64,000 nt of DNA from Verticillium longisporum (GCA_019188255.1 JAETXT010000007.1:310001-374000), one strand, 5' to 3'. Numbered from the stretch's first letter, positions 9,280 to 23,600 are shown. The notes: generated by a model not told the origin, from the sequence alone. Translations and numbers: made by a program.

Positions 9280-11960
9280 TAAATCGGGATATTCTAGAAT
9301 TAATAAACCGCTTCTATTATTATTATTAGATTAAAGGGAAGTCTCTATAATACTTTAAGTTTACTCTAAGGTTAAATATTAACTTTAATTATAAGATTTT
9401 AATCGATATTATATACTTAGATAGAAAGCCTATTCTTTATATAATCGATATAAATATAGGATTCTAATCTATAATTTTTATTCTTAATTTTATAGTTTAT
9501 ATAATATAGGAAGCCCTTAAGAGGTACTAATTAGATATCTATCTTAGGCCTCTAGATATTATAACTATTAATACTAGAACGAACTTTACTCCTATAGAGT
9601 TTAAATTAGAGGTACGCCTCCTAGGTATAACCTACTATTAAATCCCTATAAAGGCCTATTAGTTAATCGGTAAAGTTAAGAGCTATTATAAGCCGATTTA
9701 TAGAGTATATAAGATCTTAAAGATAGAGTCTTATAATATAAGCCTAGAATCGCTACTTTAAGGAGCTATAAAGGTAGTAAACGATATTACTAAGCTTAAT
9801 AGATTAGTATTTATATTACTTATATTTAGAGTAATATTTAGGATTATTATTAATTTAATATTTATTATAATCTAAGTATAATATACTAAAGTAATTAATA
9901 AAGCGATAATAGAGCTTTAGTAAATAATCGCTAAATAGAAGGTTAATAATACTCTTAATATCTATAATAGACTAGATATTAAATAATTATTATTAAGATC
10001 GCTAGAGCTAGGAAGCGATATTCTTATATTCTAAGAATAGGAGAAATAGATTAATCCCTATAAAGTTATATCGGTTTCTAATATAGCGATTATAATCGAT
10101 ATAATTAATAGCCTAATAGAGTTTAGAGGAATATATATTAAACTATATAATAGATTACTAGATTAAGAGATTAGGGAGATAATAATAGTCTAAACTCTAA
10201 AGACCCTAGAACTATTTAAATACTTAGAGCTAATTCTATTACGATAATATAGGAGACCGAAGAAGTTAATAAACGCTATAAATCTATAATAAATAGCTTT
10301 TATAGATTATAAGAATAATATAATTAGGACTTTATAGATCGAATATTAATTTATTATTAAAAGGGAGTAATAGGATTATAACCTAGCTATTAAACTATAT
10401 AATAAAGGTAAAATAATAATCCCTAGGAAGCTATTTAAATAGTCTAATTAGGAGGAAATCGACTTATTCTTAATAGCTAGAGTAATCGTACTAATTAGGA
10501 GATCTATATTTCTTAATATTAAGATCTTTAGATACTAGCTTATAAGAGAAGTAAAAGGCCTCCTTTAAGCTCTATATAAGAAGTTAAGATTAATAGTTTA
10601 AGGATATAATAATTAGGAGAAGATAACCCTATTAATATAATCGCTTACGATTATATATTATAATTAACGATTAATCCTAGTAATTACCTTAACGCTATAA
10701 TAACGTAGCTATTAGTTAATACTATATAATATTAATTAAGCCTATACTTAGAGCGCTATAGATCTATTATATAATATTCTCCTATATATTCTTAAAGAGC
10801 TATAGTATAGATACCCCGATAGAATTATCTTCTATATTATAAAGCTACTTTATAGTATTATAGAATTAGGTCTCTATTAGTTTATAATCTATTAGCGCTA
10901 TTATAGAGAGCGCTTAAATACTATTCTAATAAGCTACGATCTATATTTACTTCTAATTAGAGCTAGAGAGAGCTTTAGATTAATCGGAATATAGATTAAT
11001 AATACCCTTAACCTTAGAGAGCCCGTATTTATATAAAAGGAATAAATAGAGCTCGAAAGCGCTAGCTTCTAAATAAAGCCTACTTCTATCCTTAATATAG
11101 GATCTAATAGTATCTTTAATAGCTATATTATTAAAATTAGAATTAAAGATCTTACGATTTAATAGAATGGCTAAAGTAATCGCTTAGAGCTAATAACCCT
11201 AGGGATAATAAGCTTAGAGTAGGAATATATCGCTTAGAGAGCTTATAGTACCTATATTACTTTAACCTATTAATTAGAGGTAGCCTTCGATTTCTCTATT
11301 ATAATTTAAACTAAGAATTTATAAGAAGAAGACTTTAAATAGCTTAATAAATATATATAATAGTAGATCGCTAATATAGGCTATAGCCTAAATTATATAT
11401 ACCTAGATCTCTTAATAGCCTAGCTTTATATATTTATTAATAGCTCCTTTATTAATAATAAGGACCTTAGTTTATAGATCGGATTCATTATCCTCCTAAG
11501 TAATAAACGTTCTAGTAATTAGGAGAATGCCTTTATAGTATATAATAATATCCTCTATTAGTAATCTATTAAATATAAATGAATTATATATTTAGTTCTA
11601 GCTAGCGAAATCTATAATATAGTTAATAGCTTTAATATAGCTTATATCCTTAAATAGATACTCTATAAGATCTATAAATACTTAGAACTACTACTCCTAT
11701 AGATAGTTATCTATATTAATAGCTACTTACTCTATTAATACTTAATTTAATTATATATAATAGTAGAGAAATACTTAATAATAGATCTTATAGTATTATA
11801 ATAAAGCTATAAAGAATACGAAATCCATAAAATCTATTAGATTATTAGAAGTAATAGCTTTATAGATTTAATAATTAAAGGAGTATTAAACTAAATATTA
11901 GAAGCGCTAATAAGCTCTAATAAAGTTATAATTAGTATTAAAGGATAAATTAAATATTAA
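9280..11960 (+). pseudogene. Ty1/copia pol relic (integrase, RT, RNase H)
   Basis: The plus-strand frame, broken by TAA/TAG only, shows in order: an integrase core with IDIIYLDRKPILYIID and, at about 9570-9690, TRTNFTPIEF and a GKVKSYYKPI block (family G-x-VERYH-x-P); a copia RT block near 10590-10900; and an RNase H block near 11400-11640 (INSSFINNKDLS and LVLASEIYN, matching the TDxSFANNKDLSSQ and SVLAAEIYA patterns of fungal copia elements). Non-functional. Confidence 0.75.
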
Positions 11961-12078
11961 AAAAAGAATAATTAAAGGGTAAAGGTAATTAATATTAGTA
12001 AGAATATAGTAAAATTTAAAAACGAATACTCTAGAAGTAAAAACGATAATTCTATAATTAATAAAATAATAAAGTAAC

Positions 12079-12367
12079 TATTAAACTAATATTAGGGGAT
12101 TACTTAGGTTAATAATTACTATATAGGATTTACTAATATAGTAATTACTAGGGCTAGGATTTATAGCTCTTAGGAATATATAATTTATAGTTTATATAAT
12201 TAATAAATTAAGTAAATATATCTAATTTATATAAATAGTAATAATTTAGAGAGATAGTATTAATAATTATTATAAATCTTGTATTATCTACTTTACCTAT
12301 TTAGAGCTCTTAGGTATAATTAAAGTAATAAATTAGGGTTTATATAAATAATAAAGCCCTCTTAATA
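12079..12367 (+). repeat. copia LTR (289 bp), shared by two partial elements
   Basis: It starts TATTAAACTAAT and ends GCCCTCTTAATA, reflecting RIP of TG...CA ends. It has the same length as, and aligns along its whole length with, the reverse complements of 18923-19211 and 26158-26446. Copia internal sequence lies on both sides: RNase H before it, the 5' gag leader after it. Confidence 0.85.
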
Positions 12368-15235
12368 TTAATTAGTATTACGTTTAATATAATATAGAAT
12401 AGCTAGAACTAGAGAAGTTAAGATCGATCCTATAAATAGTAAATTTACTATATATAAGCTTATCGATTATACTTGATAAACAATCGTAATAGTACTATTT
12501 ACTTTAAGTATTTTAGGACTCTTATAAGAGCTTAATAATAGAGAAACCCTCTATTATATAATCTATAGGAGTATTATCTACTTTAAGTATCTTAGGACTC
12601 CTATACCTAAGATTACTATTTAGGCTATATTATTAACTATTAACCCCGATAAACGAAGCTCTATAGAATAGTTAATTAGCTATAATAGAGCTTTAATAAA
12701 ATTAGCGATAATAAGCTCTTTAGATTATAATAATAGCTCTATAATAAAGCTAAAGAGTATTAAAAAGATATAATAGGAGTTCGATAATATTCTAGAAGAA
12801 CTTAGTATATTACGTTTAACGTAGAAAGTTAGGAAAGGTCTTAATATTAACTTTATTATTAATAAAATAGAATTATAGTTCCTTAGATTATTAGATTTAA
12901 TATCTATAGATCTTAAAAGCGCCTAGATCCTTAAAGTAATAAGTATATATAGGACTATAAAGGGAGTTTACTTCTTAGAAGTATTTATTAAAGCTTTCTA
13001 GGGCTAGATTAAAGAGGATTTTAATTCCTATAATATAATAATTACTTAAGTACTAAAAGTATATCTAATAGAATATAGGATCCCTCTTATAGGAATAGTA
13101 AATACTAAAATATTAAAGAGATTAATATTAATACTCTTATAAGAGGAAATGCTTAATATAATAGAATTAATTATTATTAATTAAGATTTAATATTCTAAA
13201 GAATAGAGGAATAAGGAGATTAGTAGGATAATAAATAGTAATTTATAGGGAATGCTTAATTATCTTAAATCCGAAAACTATAAATAGGGAGGATAGATCC
13301 CTAATAGCCCCTAGTTCTAGGGTTATCTAATTAACGGAATAGGCAATCTAGTTAATAAAAGATTATATCTTAATTACGAAGAAATAAGACTCTACCCCTA
13401 AATATTACTAAGAACTTACTAGCTTAATATTATATTCTATTATTATATAAATTAGTAAATTTACTAATCGATAGAGCTATAATTAAATAATTCGTATTAC
13501 TCTAGAATAAAGAGAGTAATTACTCTAAGGAGATATACGATATCTTTAATAATAAAATATATATCTTTATAGATATTTACGAATTATTATAAATCCGCTA
13601 TATATAGCTCTATATACTCTTCTTAAATATACTTTTAAAGTATATATAAACTTTCTTCTTAGAGTATATAAACTAGAATATAGGACTCTATTAAATATAT
13701 TTAATAATTAAATAATAATTCAATTTAGCGATTAATAGAGTATAATATTATATAGATTAGAGCTCGATAACGTTCTACTTTATAATAATAGAAGTTAATA
13801 ATATAGGAAAGCTATAAATAGAAGTTCTCTAGATCCTTCTAAATAGGCTTTAATAGTATTAGAGAGTATTTAGCCCTATATTTAAAGAAGAGATTTATCT
13901 CTATATAAATACTCTAAGAGCGGTTTAAAGCGTCCTAGAGCTAAAGATTATATTAATAAGATTAGAGCGATCTTTTAATATATTATCTATATAGCTTAAG
14001 AGTATATTAAAGCTAGAAGAGAATATTAGAATACCTAAGTACTTCTATATTAATAGATATTATAAAAGCGGATATCGTTAAGCTAATAGAAGAGGAGATC
14101 GTAGAGAGTAATTAATATATAGAATTAATAATCGTTAATTATTTAGAATTTATAAATACTAGATATATTCTAAACTAGATTATAGATCGATAAAGTATTC
14201 TCTTAAAGAATAATAATATTTAAAAGAATAATAGAAACGTATATAGGAAGCGTATAGGGATTAATAGAAGGTATATTATTAGTTTTTAATAATAATAGAA
14301 CCTATTAAGAGCTTAGAATTAAATAATCCTACTTTTAATAAGCTAAGAATAAATAATACTTTTAAATCTAATCCTAAGAGCGAATTAATAAATACCTATA
14401 TTATATATTTCCTAGTAAATAAATCGTTCTAATATAGAATTAAGGGGAATAGTCTAAAAGCTAAAATAATAGCTTTAATAAAGTAGCTCTTTATTTAATA
14501 TTAGATTGATAGTACTTCTATTTAATATAGTATTATCCTTAATATAAATATAATATTAGTTTCTATAATAGGAGCTTTATAAATAAGGGCCCTAATAGCT
14601 TTAATATTAAGTTTAATAATTAATAAATAGGGAATAAGGGCTAGAATAAGATTTAGAATAGGAAACCTTATATCTATAATAGAGGAGATTACTATTCTAA
14701 TACTAATTAGGAAAATTACGTTCTATATCGTCTTAATAGATACCCTATTCCTATTTTATATTAAGGATATAGACGATCTCGGAATCTATTTAGATAATAT
14801 ATATAATAAGCTAGTAAAGCGTATTAAGGAGATCTAAAAGTATATACCTATTTTTCGTAAATAGGGCTATTTATAATTCTTCCTAGATATAAAGACCTAT
14901 ATTAGTTCCGGGATTATATATATAATAGGGATAGAGAGTAATAGAGTAGTATTTCTAATAGAAGTAGAGCTTTAATATATTTATAAGCGGTTTAATTACG
15001 TATCTATAGAGAAGCTATAGAACCTACTCTAGAGAGTAGATTATAATATAAATCGGGATGCTCTAGAGCTAATAAACCGCTTCTATTACTATTATTAGAT
15101 TAAAAGGAATTCTCCGTAATACTTTAAGTTTACTTTAAAGTTAGATATCGACTTTAATTATAAGATTTTAATCGATATTATATATTTAGATAGAAAGCTT
15201 ATTCTTTATATAATCGATATAAATATAGGATCCTC
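12368..15235 (+). mobile_element. RIP-degraded Ty1/copia relic: gag to partial integrase
   Basis: It follows the LTR with the same internal sequence that starts at 26157 and reads leftward in the complete element (TTAGTATTACGTTTAA...). It continues through the gag/protease half and about 970 bp of the integrase half (from about 14254, equivalent to 8484 onward). It is truncated at about 15235, where the unassigned repeat begins. No intact frame. Confidence 0.75.
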
Positions 15236-16810
15236 CTAATTATCGATTAATAAATATAATAATCCTTTATTATTAATAGTTACTTTAGGGGTATAGCTAA
15301 GAAGGAAATTATTTAAGCTATAACCTATCTAGAAGAGTTTTATAAATTTAAGAGTACTTTAGATACTCTAATTAAGGCTTTACGTTTATAGTTTAATATC
15401 CTCTAGTCCCCTTAATAGTAGGATATATATTCTTATAGACTCTATATACTCGATTTAGCTTACTTAGTTTTCCTTAAAGGGCTATTCGATATAGGGATAT
15501 TAATTATATATATAAATAATAATATATATAGTAAGGCTAACTATAATAATTACCTTTATTATTATTAGAAGACTTAGATAGATAAATAATTTAATCTAAG
15601 CTAGGCTAATTTATTTATATACTATTTAGGGCTTAAACTAATAATAAGCGATATTATAGATAATAAGGCTACCCTTTAGGGAATTTATAAAGTAAATATA
15701 TTTATTAATCCTAAATAGGAGGAATTCGAGGAGATAAATAAAGCTATTATCCTCTTTAAGAAGATACTAATCTAAGATATATAATAAAAGTAGTTTAGTC
15801 CTTTATAAGAAGTCGAGAGCTCCTTAGAATTAATAGGACTTAGGGACTCTAGGGCTAATAATACTACTAATACGCTTAATAGGACGCTATAACTATAAAT
15901 TAACCTTTATAGTTTACTTAATCTAATTATATTAATTAAACTATATAAGAGGAATTAAGTTATTATATTTATAGGAAGTATCGTAATTATAAAGCCCCCT
16001 ATAAAATGCCTAAGCTTAAGCTATAGCTTAACTCTACCTATTTTACTAAAGGAGAAGACCCTAAGCGCTCTAAGTACCCTAGCTAGGTCTAATTAGGGTA
16101 ATCTGAGTCTAAACCTATATACTATCCTCGACTTTATAGAAGTTAAGCTAGACCCTTAGCTAGGATATCCTCTATTAATATACTCGAGGATAGAATAAAT
16201 AAGCTAATATATAGATCCTTATACTATAGCTATTATAAATACTACTATTATAGAGACTATATTATATATACCTTTATAGTATCTAGGCTAGGAGGGATAG
16301 CCTTAATATTATATTAGTTTAGAATAGAATAAAGTATAATAGAGGGCTATTATTAAAGTAGCTTAGGCTTAGTTTATTACTAAAGAGCCCCTATAAAGGC
16401 TAGGTCTTTAGAGGCGCTCTAGATAATCGGATTTAGGGAATTAAGGGCTAATTCTAGGATATTTATATATATTATAGTTACTTTCTTTCCTTTACTTATA
16501 GCTTTAAGGACTTACTTAATTCTAATTAGGAGAACTTACCCGTCTTCTTAAAGAAAGGAGGTTCTAATCTTAAGAGATAAGGACTCCTTTAGGGACGATT
16601 AAAACTAGGTAGAGTAGAAAGGTATAGCTTAGTAATAAAGTAATAAAGAGTAGCTAATTAGGGAAATAGATATTAATTAGACTTATTATAAGGACCTTTA
16701 AGGGATATATATTATTAATCTAATATTATATATTTAAGGACCTATTCTTTTCTTAAATAATTACTTTATTATTCTAATTAGTTAAGGTTATTATTAGCCC
16801 TACTTTAATA
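15236..16810 (+). repeat. unassigned repeat unit plus 205-bp LTR-like tail, tandem copy 1
   Basis: It consists of about 110 bp of left sequence, a 1.25-kb RIP-degraded segment with a faint plus-strand frame (YRLYILDLAYLVFLKG), and the 205-bp LTR-like repeat at 16604-16810. From 15354 onward it is duplicated head to tail in 16811-18266 (period about 1457 bp). A third copy is at 49223-50777. The coding trace resembles a Gag-like protein, but I cannot place it in a family. Confidence 0.65.
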
Positions 16811-18266
16811 GTACTTTAGATACTCTAATTAAAGCTTTATATTTATAGTTTAATATCCTCTAATCCCTTTAATAATAGGATATATACTCTTATAGACTCT
16901 ATATATTCGATTTAGTTTATTTAGTCTTCTTTAAAGGATTATTTAATATAAGGATATTAATTATATACTTAAACGATAACCTATATAATAAAGCTAATTA
17001 TAATAATTACTTTTATTATTATTAGAAGACTTAGATTAATAAATAATTTAATCTAAACTAGGTTAATTCGCTTATCTATTATATAGGACTTAAATTAATA
17101 GAAGCTAATATTATAGATAATAAGGCTACCCTTTAGGGAATTCGTAGAATAAATAGGCTTATTAATCCTAAATAGGAGGAATTTAAGAAAATAAATAAAT
17201 CTATAATCCTCTTTAAGAAAGCATTTATTTAGAATATATAATAGAAGCTATTTAATTCCTTATAAGAAGTCGGGGACTCCTTAGAATCGGTAGGACTTAG
17301 AGACCCTAGAGCTAATAATACTATTAATAAGCCTAATAGGATACTACGATTATAAATTAACCTTTATAGTTCGCTTAATCTAATTATATTAATTAAGCTA
17401 TATAAGAGAACTCGGATTATTACGTTTATAGGAAATATTATAATTATAAAGCCCTTTATATAATATCTAAGTTCGAGCTATAGATTAATTCTATTTATCC
17501 TATTAAAAGAGAAGACTCTAAGTACTCTAAGTACTACTACTAGGTCTAATTAGAATAACCTAAGTCTAAACCTATATACTATCCTTAACCTCGTAGAGGT
17601 TAAGCTAGACTCTCGATTAGGATATCCCCTATTAATATACTTAAAGGAGGAATAAGTAAATTAATATATAGATCCTTATATTATACCTATTATAAATACT
17701 ACTATTTTAGGGACTATAGCCTACTTACTATCGTAATATCTAAGCTAGGAGGGATAGCCTTAATATTATATTAGTTTAGAATAGAATAAAGTATAATAGA
17801 AGGCTATTATTAAAATAGCTTAGGCTTAGCTTAATATTAAAGAGCCCTTATAGAGGCTAGGTCTTTAGAAGCGCCCTAGATAGTTAGATTTAGGGAATTA
17901 AGGGCTAATTCTAAGATATTTATATATATTATAATTACCTTCTTTCCTTTATTTATAGCTTTAAGGACTCGCTTAGTTCTAATTAGGAGAACCTATTTAT
18001 TTTCTTAAAGAAAAGAGGTCCTAATCTTAAGAGATAAGGACTCCTTTAGGGATAATTAAAACTAAGTAGGGTAGAAAGGTATAGCTTAATAATAAAGTAA
18101 TAAGGAGTAGCTAATTAGGGAAATGGATATTAGCTAGACTTATTATAAGGACCCCTAAGGGATATATATTATTAATCCTATACTATATATTTAAGGACCT
18201 ATTATTTTCTTAAATAATTACTCTATTACTCTAATTAAACGAGGTTATTATAGGCCCTATTTTAAT
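16811..18266 (+). repeat. unassigned repeat unit plus 205-bp LTR-like tail, tandem copy 2
   Basis: Direct duplicate of 15354-16810. The join at 16804-16811 contains TTTAATAGTACTTTAG, which also occurs at the equivalent inner position of copy 3 (near 49313). This suggests duplication by recombination at short homology. Its 205-bp tail is at 18057-18266. Confidence 0.65.
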
Positions 18267-18276
18267 ATTCTAGGAA

Positions 18277-18414
18277 AAGATAGGTCTTTAAATATATAAT
18301 ATCGGATTAATAATATATCTCCTTTAGGGGTCCTTATAATAAGTCTAGCTAATATCCATTTCCCTAATTAGCTACTCTTTATTACTTTATTACTAAGCTA
18401 TACCTTTCTACCCT
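18277..18414 (-). repeat. 205-bp LTR-like repeat, partial inverted copy
   Basis: Reverse complement of about the first 140 bp of the 205-bp repeat. Together with 18057-18266 it forms a large inverted repeat with arms of about 140 bp around a short centre, a strong potential cruciform. Confidence 0.75.
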
Positions 18415-18922
18415 ATCTAGTTTTAATAATTCGATTTCCTTAAAGGAAAACCTTAACTTCCTTCTTCTATAACCCCCTTTTTTCTTCCTTAGTAAAAATT
18501 AATATATATAAAACTATAAATAATAAGAAATAATAATAAACGATTATTATAGATTACTTTATAAAATATACTATATATATACTAATTAATAGTAGATTTA
18601 TAATAACTAGTCTAATAACTATACTATAGGACTATATATTTAAGAGATATAGCCTTTTAAAAGGTATAATCTCGGATAGAGGGTTATTATTTATTAGTAA
18701 ATTTTAGACGATTTTATATAAAATAATAGGAATAAAGAGATAACTCTTAATAGCCTTTTACCTATAAACCGATAACTAAATAGAATAATAGAATTAGAAC
18801 TTAGAATACTATTTTAGGGTATTCTATAATTATAAATAAATAGACTAGATTTCCCTATTCCCTATAGTAGAATTCATATATAATATATTATTCTATATAA
18901 TAATCTAGTAATTATTAGTAAA
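18415..18922 (+). pseudogene. Ty3/gypsy integrase relic (left half, split by copia)
   Basis: About 125 bp of leader-like sequence, similar to 1724-1850, is followed directly by an integrase core relic in the plus frame. Readable pieces include DYIFK-like and RVIIY-like blocks, FYIxx-like strand elements and a late FPIPYSRIHI block. They fit the order RDG..F.S.FW, AFHPQTDGQTER and W...L..AEFAYN of gypsy integrases, with RIP stops at the expected codons. The leader-to-integrase join implies loss of gag through RNase H. It ends at the GTAAA target duplication of the copia insertion. Confidence 0.7.
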
Positions 18923-19211
18923 TATTAAGAGGGCTTTACTACTTATATAAACCCTAATTCATTACTTTAGCTATGCTTAAGAGCTCTGAATCGGTAGGGT
19001 AAGTAATATAAGGGTTATAATAATTAATAATTCTATCTCTCTAAATTACTACTATCTACGTAAATTAGATATACCTATCTAATTCACCGATTACGTAAGC
19101 TATAAACTACGTACTCCTAAGAGCTATAAATCCTAGCCCTAGTAATTACTATATCGGTGAATCCTATATAATAATCACCGACCTAGGTAATCCCCTAATA
19201 TTAGTTTAATA
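18923..19211 (-). repeat. copia 3' LTR
   Basis: 289 bp, starting TATTAAGAGGGC and ending TTTAATA on the plus strand. It pairs with 26158-26446 and is preceded by target-site copy GTAAA (18918-18922). Confidence 0.9.
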
Positions 19212-19983
19212 CCGGCTATCTTTTCTTTATAGATAGGATTGCCTAAGGGACTAATATCGGGCTCTATTACCTATATTAATAGCTACTCTAATGCACTTAT
19301 AATCCTCTAGTCTCTAGTATATTAGATCTATTATCCTAATCTATAAAATGAATAAATGAATAAGTAAATAAGTAATAATAGGAGAATAAGGAAAAATACG
19401 GCTTAATACTATTATTCCTATAAGCGCTAAATCCCTAGTCCCTAGCGCTATAGATTAATTAAACTAGCCGCTAAATAGCTCTTTAAGGAAATAAATTAAA
19501 TTATAATTAAATAATAGGAATAGGTTTTAAACCCTTTAATAAAGGAAATAAATAATAATTAAATAATATAATAGCTAATCAAATAGCGCTCTTATAATAG
19601 CTAGATATAAGCTCTTAAAATCTCTAAATTACTAATATATTAATAGAAGGTAGAAGAATAATTATTATTATTCCTTTTATTAGCTTTCTCGATAGGAATA
19701 ATAGAATTAAACCGCTTTTAATAGGAATAATAGAATTAAACTACCTAAATAGGATTAATAGATCCTATTAAGCTAATTTAGTAAATATTATACTCTATAA
19801 ATCTATATATTTAATTAGTAAATTATAATAATTCTATTCCTTTTACTTTCCCTCTTCCCTATAACGATTCTTTATTTTTAAAATTAGCTAGCTTAATCTA
19901 CTATTTTAGAGCTCCGATAATTATTAAATCCCTATTTTTACTACTCTCTCTTTTTCTCTTTTTCTCTTATCCCGGCCTCGATA

Positions 19984-20690
19984 ATACCGCTTAAGCGTAA
20001 AGCCCCTACGCCTATTACTCCTCCCGCTAAGAGAGTAGTAAAGTATAAGAACTTAGTTAGTATTAATTATAGGAACTATTAATCTAGGATATAGTATATA
20101 TATATAGTAATATTCGTAAAGTCCTCTATTTAGGGTATTTAAAGTCTTATTTTATTAATAAGTAAATTAAAACTAATATTAATAATATATATTACGATTT
20201 AGAGCTTAAGGGTTCCTATTACTATAAATATACTTCTAAGTACTTTTATAAATTAATATAAGCTTCCGCGATCTCTATTTCCTAATATCTATAGCTCTAA
20301 CGATTATTATCTATAATCTAATCGGGGCATTTAAGCTTATTATAAAGTTTTTAACTATTTAGGATAAGAATAATAAATTAATAAGCTCTCTTCTCTCTTA
20401 TTTCCCTAATTATCTAATTATACGATTAGCTAATAGGGGATATAGGATATAGAGAAATAGTATATTATTATAAAGGGTATATTAACGATCGCTAAAGAGG
20501 AGGAGGCGAAGGGGGGTAATAATTCTAATAAGGACCTCGATAGTCTTTATAATACTAACTATAAAGCGGCTAAGCGGGCTATAGCTCTACGGCTCTTTAA
20601 CTACCTCTAGTAAGACTTACTAGAGTAATTAAACTCGGATTCTTCGGATTCTAAGGCCTAGTCTACTTTACGGAGTAATTACTTTACTAT
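19984..20690 (+). pseudogene. antisense Cys-rich frame inside the copia element (copy in complete element)
   Basis: On the strand opposite to copia pol, an open-like frame starts at an ATA (ATG in the sister copy at 48162) and reads PLKRKAPTPITPP, a basic NLS-like N-terminus. About 230 codons follow, interrupted only by TAA/TAG, with several Tyr positions that could be RIPed Cys, ending in an acidic NSDSSDS tail. The sister copy preserves the same frame. I do not recognise the family. Confidence 0.45.
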
Positions 20691-23600
20691 TTTACTAATT
20701 ATAGAATTATCGTTTTTACTTCTAGGGTACTCGTTTTTAAGCTTTATTATATTTTTATTAATATTAATTACTTTTACCCCTTAATGATTCTTTTCTTAAC
20801 GTTTAACCTATCCTTTAATCCTAATTATAATTTTATTAAAGCTTATTAATGCTTCTAGTATTTAGTTTAATACTCCTTTAATTATTAAATCTATAGGGTT
20901 ATTACTTCTAATAATCTAATGAATTTCGTCGATTTTATATTCTTTATAGCTTTATTATAATATTATAAGATCTATTATTAAGCGTTTCTCTATTATTATA
21001 CTTAATTAAATTAAATATTAATAGAGCGAATAGCTATTAATATAGATAATTATCTATAGGAATAATAGTTCTAAGCGTTTATAGATCTCTTAGAGCGTCT
21101 ATTTAAGGATATAAGCTATATTAAAGCTATTAATTATCCTATAGATCTTATTAATTAGAATTAAACGTATAATCTATTTATATTTAATAGATTATTAATA
21201 GAGGATATTACTATATATTATAAAGGCGTTCTCCTAATCGTAAGAACGTTTATTATTAAGGAGGATAATAAATCCGATCTATAAACTTAAATCCTTATTA
21301 TTAGTAAAGGAGCTATTAATAAATATATAAAGTTAAGCTATTAAGAGATCTAGGCGTATATAATTTAAGCTATAGCCTATATTAGCGATCTACTATTATA
21401 TATATTTATTAAGCCGTTTAAAGCCGTCCTCCTATAGGTTCTTAGCTTAGGCTATAATAGAGAAATCGAAGGCTATTTCTAATTAATAGGTTAAAGTAAT
21501 ATAAATATTATAAGCTCTCTAAGCGATATATTCCTATTCTAAGCTTACTATCCCTAGGGTTACTAGCTCTAGGCGATTATTTTAGCTTTTCTATTAAATC
21601 GTAAGATCTTTAATTCTAACTTTAATAATATAGCTATTAAAGATATTATTAGATCCTATATTAAGGACGGAAGTAGGCTTTACTTAGAAGCTAGCGCTTT
21701 CGAGCTCTATTTATTCCTTTTATATAAATATAGGCTCTTTAAGGTTAAGGGTATTATTAATTTATATTCCGATTAATCTAAAGCTCTCTCTAGCTCTAAT
21801 TAGAAGTAAATATAGATTATAGCCTATTAGAATAGCATTTAAGCGCTCTCTATAATAGCGTTAATAGATTATAAACTAATAGAGACTTAATTCTATAATA
21901 TTATAGAGTAGCTTTATAATATAGAAGACGATTCTATTAGAATATCTATACTATAGCTCTTTAGGAATATATAGGAGAACGCTATATAATAGATCTATAG
22001 CGCTCTAAGTATAAGCTTAATTAATATTATAGAGTATTAATTAATAGCTACGTTATTATAGTATTAGGGTAATCGCTAAGATTAGTCGTTAATTATAGTA
22101 TATAATCGTAGGCGATTATATTAATAGGGTTATCTTCTCTTAATTACTATATCCCTAAACTATTAATCTTAACTTCTTATATAGGGCTTAAGGGAGGCCT
22201 TTTACTTCTTTTATAAGCTAGTATCTAAAGATCTTAATACTAGGAAATACGGATCTCCTAATCGGTACGATTATTCTAGCTATTAGGAGTAAATCGATTT
22301 CCTCCTAATTAGACTATTTAAATAGCTTCCTAGGGGTTATTATTCTACTTTTATTATATAATTAAATAGCTAGATCGTACCCCTATTATTCCCTTTTAAT
22401 AATAAATTAGCGCTCGATCTATAAAGTCCTAATCGTATTACTCTTACGATCTATAAAAGCCGCTTATAATAGATTCGTAGTATTTATTAACTTCCTAGGT
22501 CTCCTATATCGTTATAATAGAATTAGCTCTAAGTATTTAAATAATTCTAAGGTCTCTAGAGTTCGAATTACTATTATCTCCTTAGCTTATTAATCTAGCG
22601 ATCTATTATATAGCTTAATATATATTCCTCTAAACTCTATTAAACTATTAATTATTTCGATTATAATTACTATATTAGAAACCGATATAACCTTATAAAG
22701 ACTAATCTATTTCTCCTACTCTCGGAATATAAGAATATCGCTTCCTAGTTCTAGCGATCTTAATAGTAATTACTTAATATCTAGTCTATTATAAATATTA
22801 AGAGCATTATTAACTTTCCGCTTAGTAATTATTCGCTAAAGCTCCGCTATTACTTTATTAACTACTTTAGTATACTATACTTAGGTCGTAATAGGCGCTA
22901 AGTTAATAGTAATCCTAAATATCGCTCTGTATATAAATAATATAAATATTAATCTATTAAGCTTAGTAGTATCGTTTACTACCTTTATAGCTCCTTAAAA
23001 TAGTAATTCTAGGCTCGTATTGCGAGACTCTACCTTTAAGATCTTATATATTCTATATATCGGCTTATAGTAGCTCTTAACCTTACCGATTAACTAATAG
23101 GCCTCTATAGGGATCTAATAATAGGTTATACTTAGGAGGTATACCTCTACCCTAAACTCTATAGAAGTAAAGTTCATTCTAGTATTAATAATTACGATAT
23201 CTAGAGGCCTAAAGTATATATCTAATTAATACCTCTTAAGAGCTTCTTATATTATATAAGCTATAAAATTAGGAATAAAAGTTACGGACTAGAATCCTAT
23301 ATTCGTATTAATTATATAAAGAATAGGCTTTCTATCTAAATATATAATATCGATTAAAATCTCGTAATTAAAGTTAATATCTAACCTTAGGGTAAACTTA
23401 AAGTATTATAGAGACTTCCCTTTAATCTAATAATAATAATAGAAGTAGTTTATTAGCTCTAGAGCGTTCTAATTTACGTCCTAGTCTACTCTCTAGAATA
23501 GGTTCTATAGCTTCTCTATAGATAAATAACCGAATTATTTATAAATATATCGGAGCTCTATTTCTATTAGAAACGCTACTCTATTATTCTTTATCCCTAT

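Larger units (their letters stand above)
8484..12367 (+). mobile_element. RIP-degraded Ty1/copia relic: integrase to 3' LTR
   Basis: It begins abruptly next to the TA duplication of pogo copy 1 and runs through integrase, reverse transcriptase and RNase H relics to a 289-bp LTR (12079-12367). The 5' half (LTR, gag, protease) is missing. Compared with the complete copy at 18923-26446 and the copy at 42570-49222, about 1.5 kb between RNase H and the LTR is deleted. CpA/TpG are nearly absent throughout. Confidence 0.8.
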
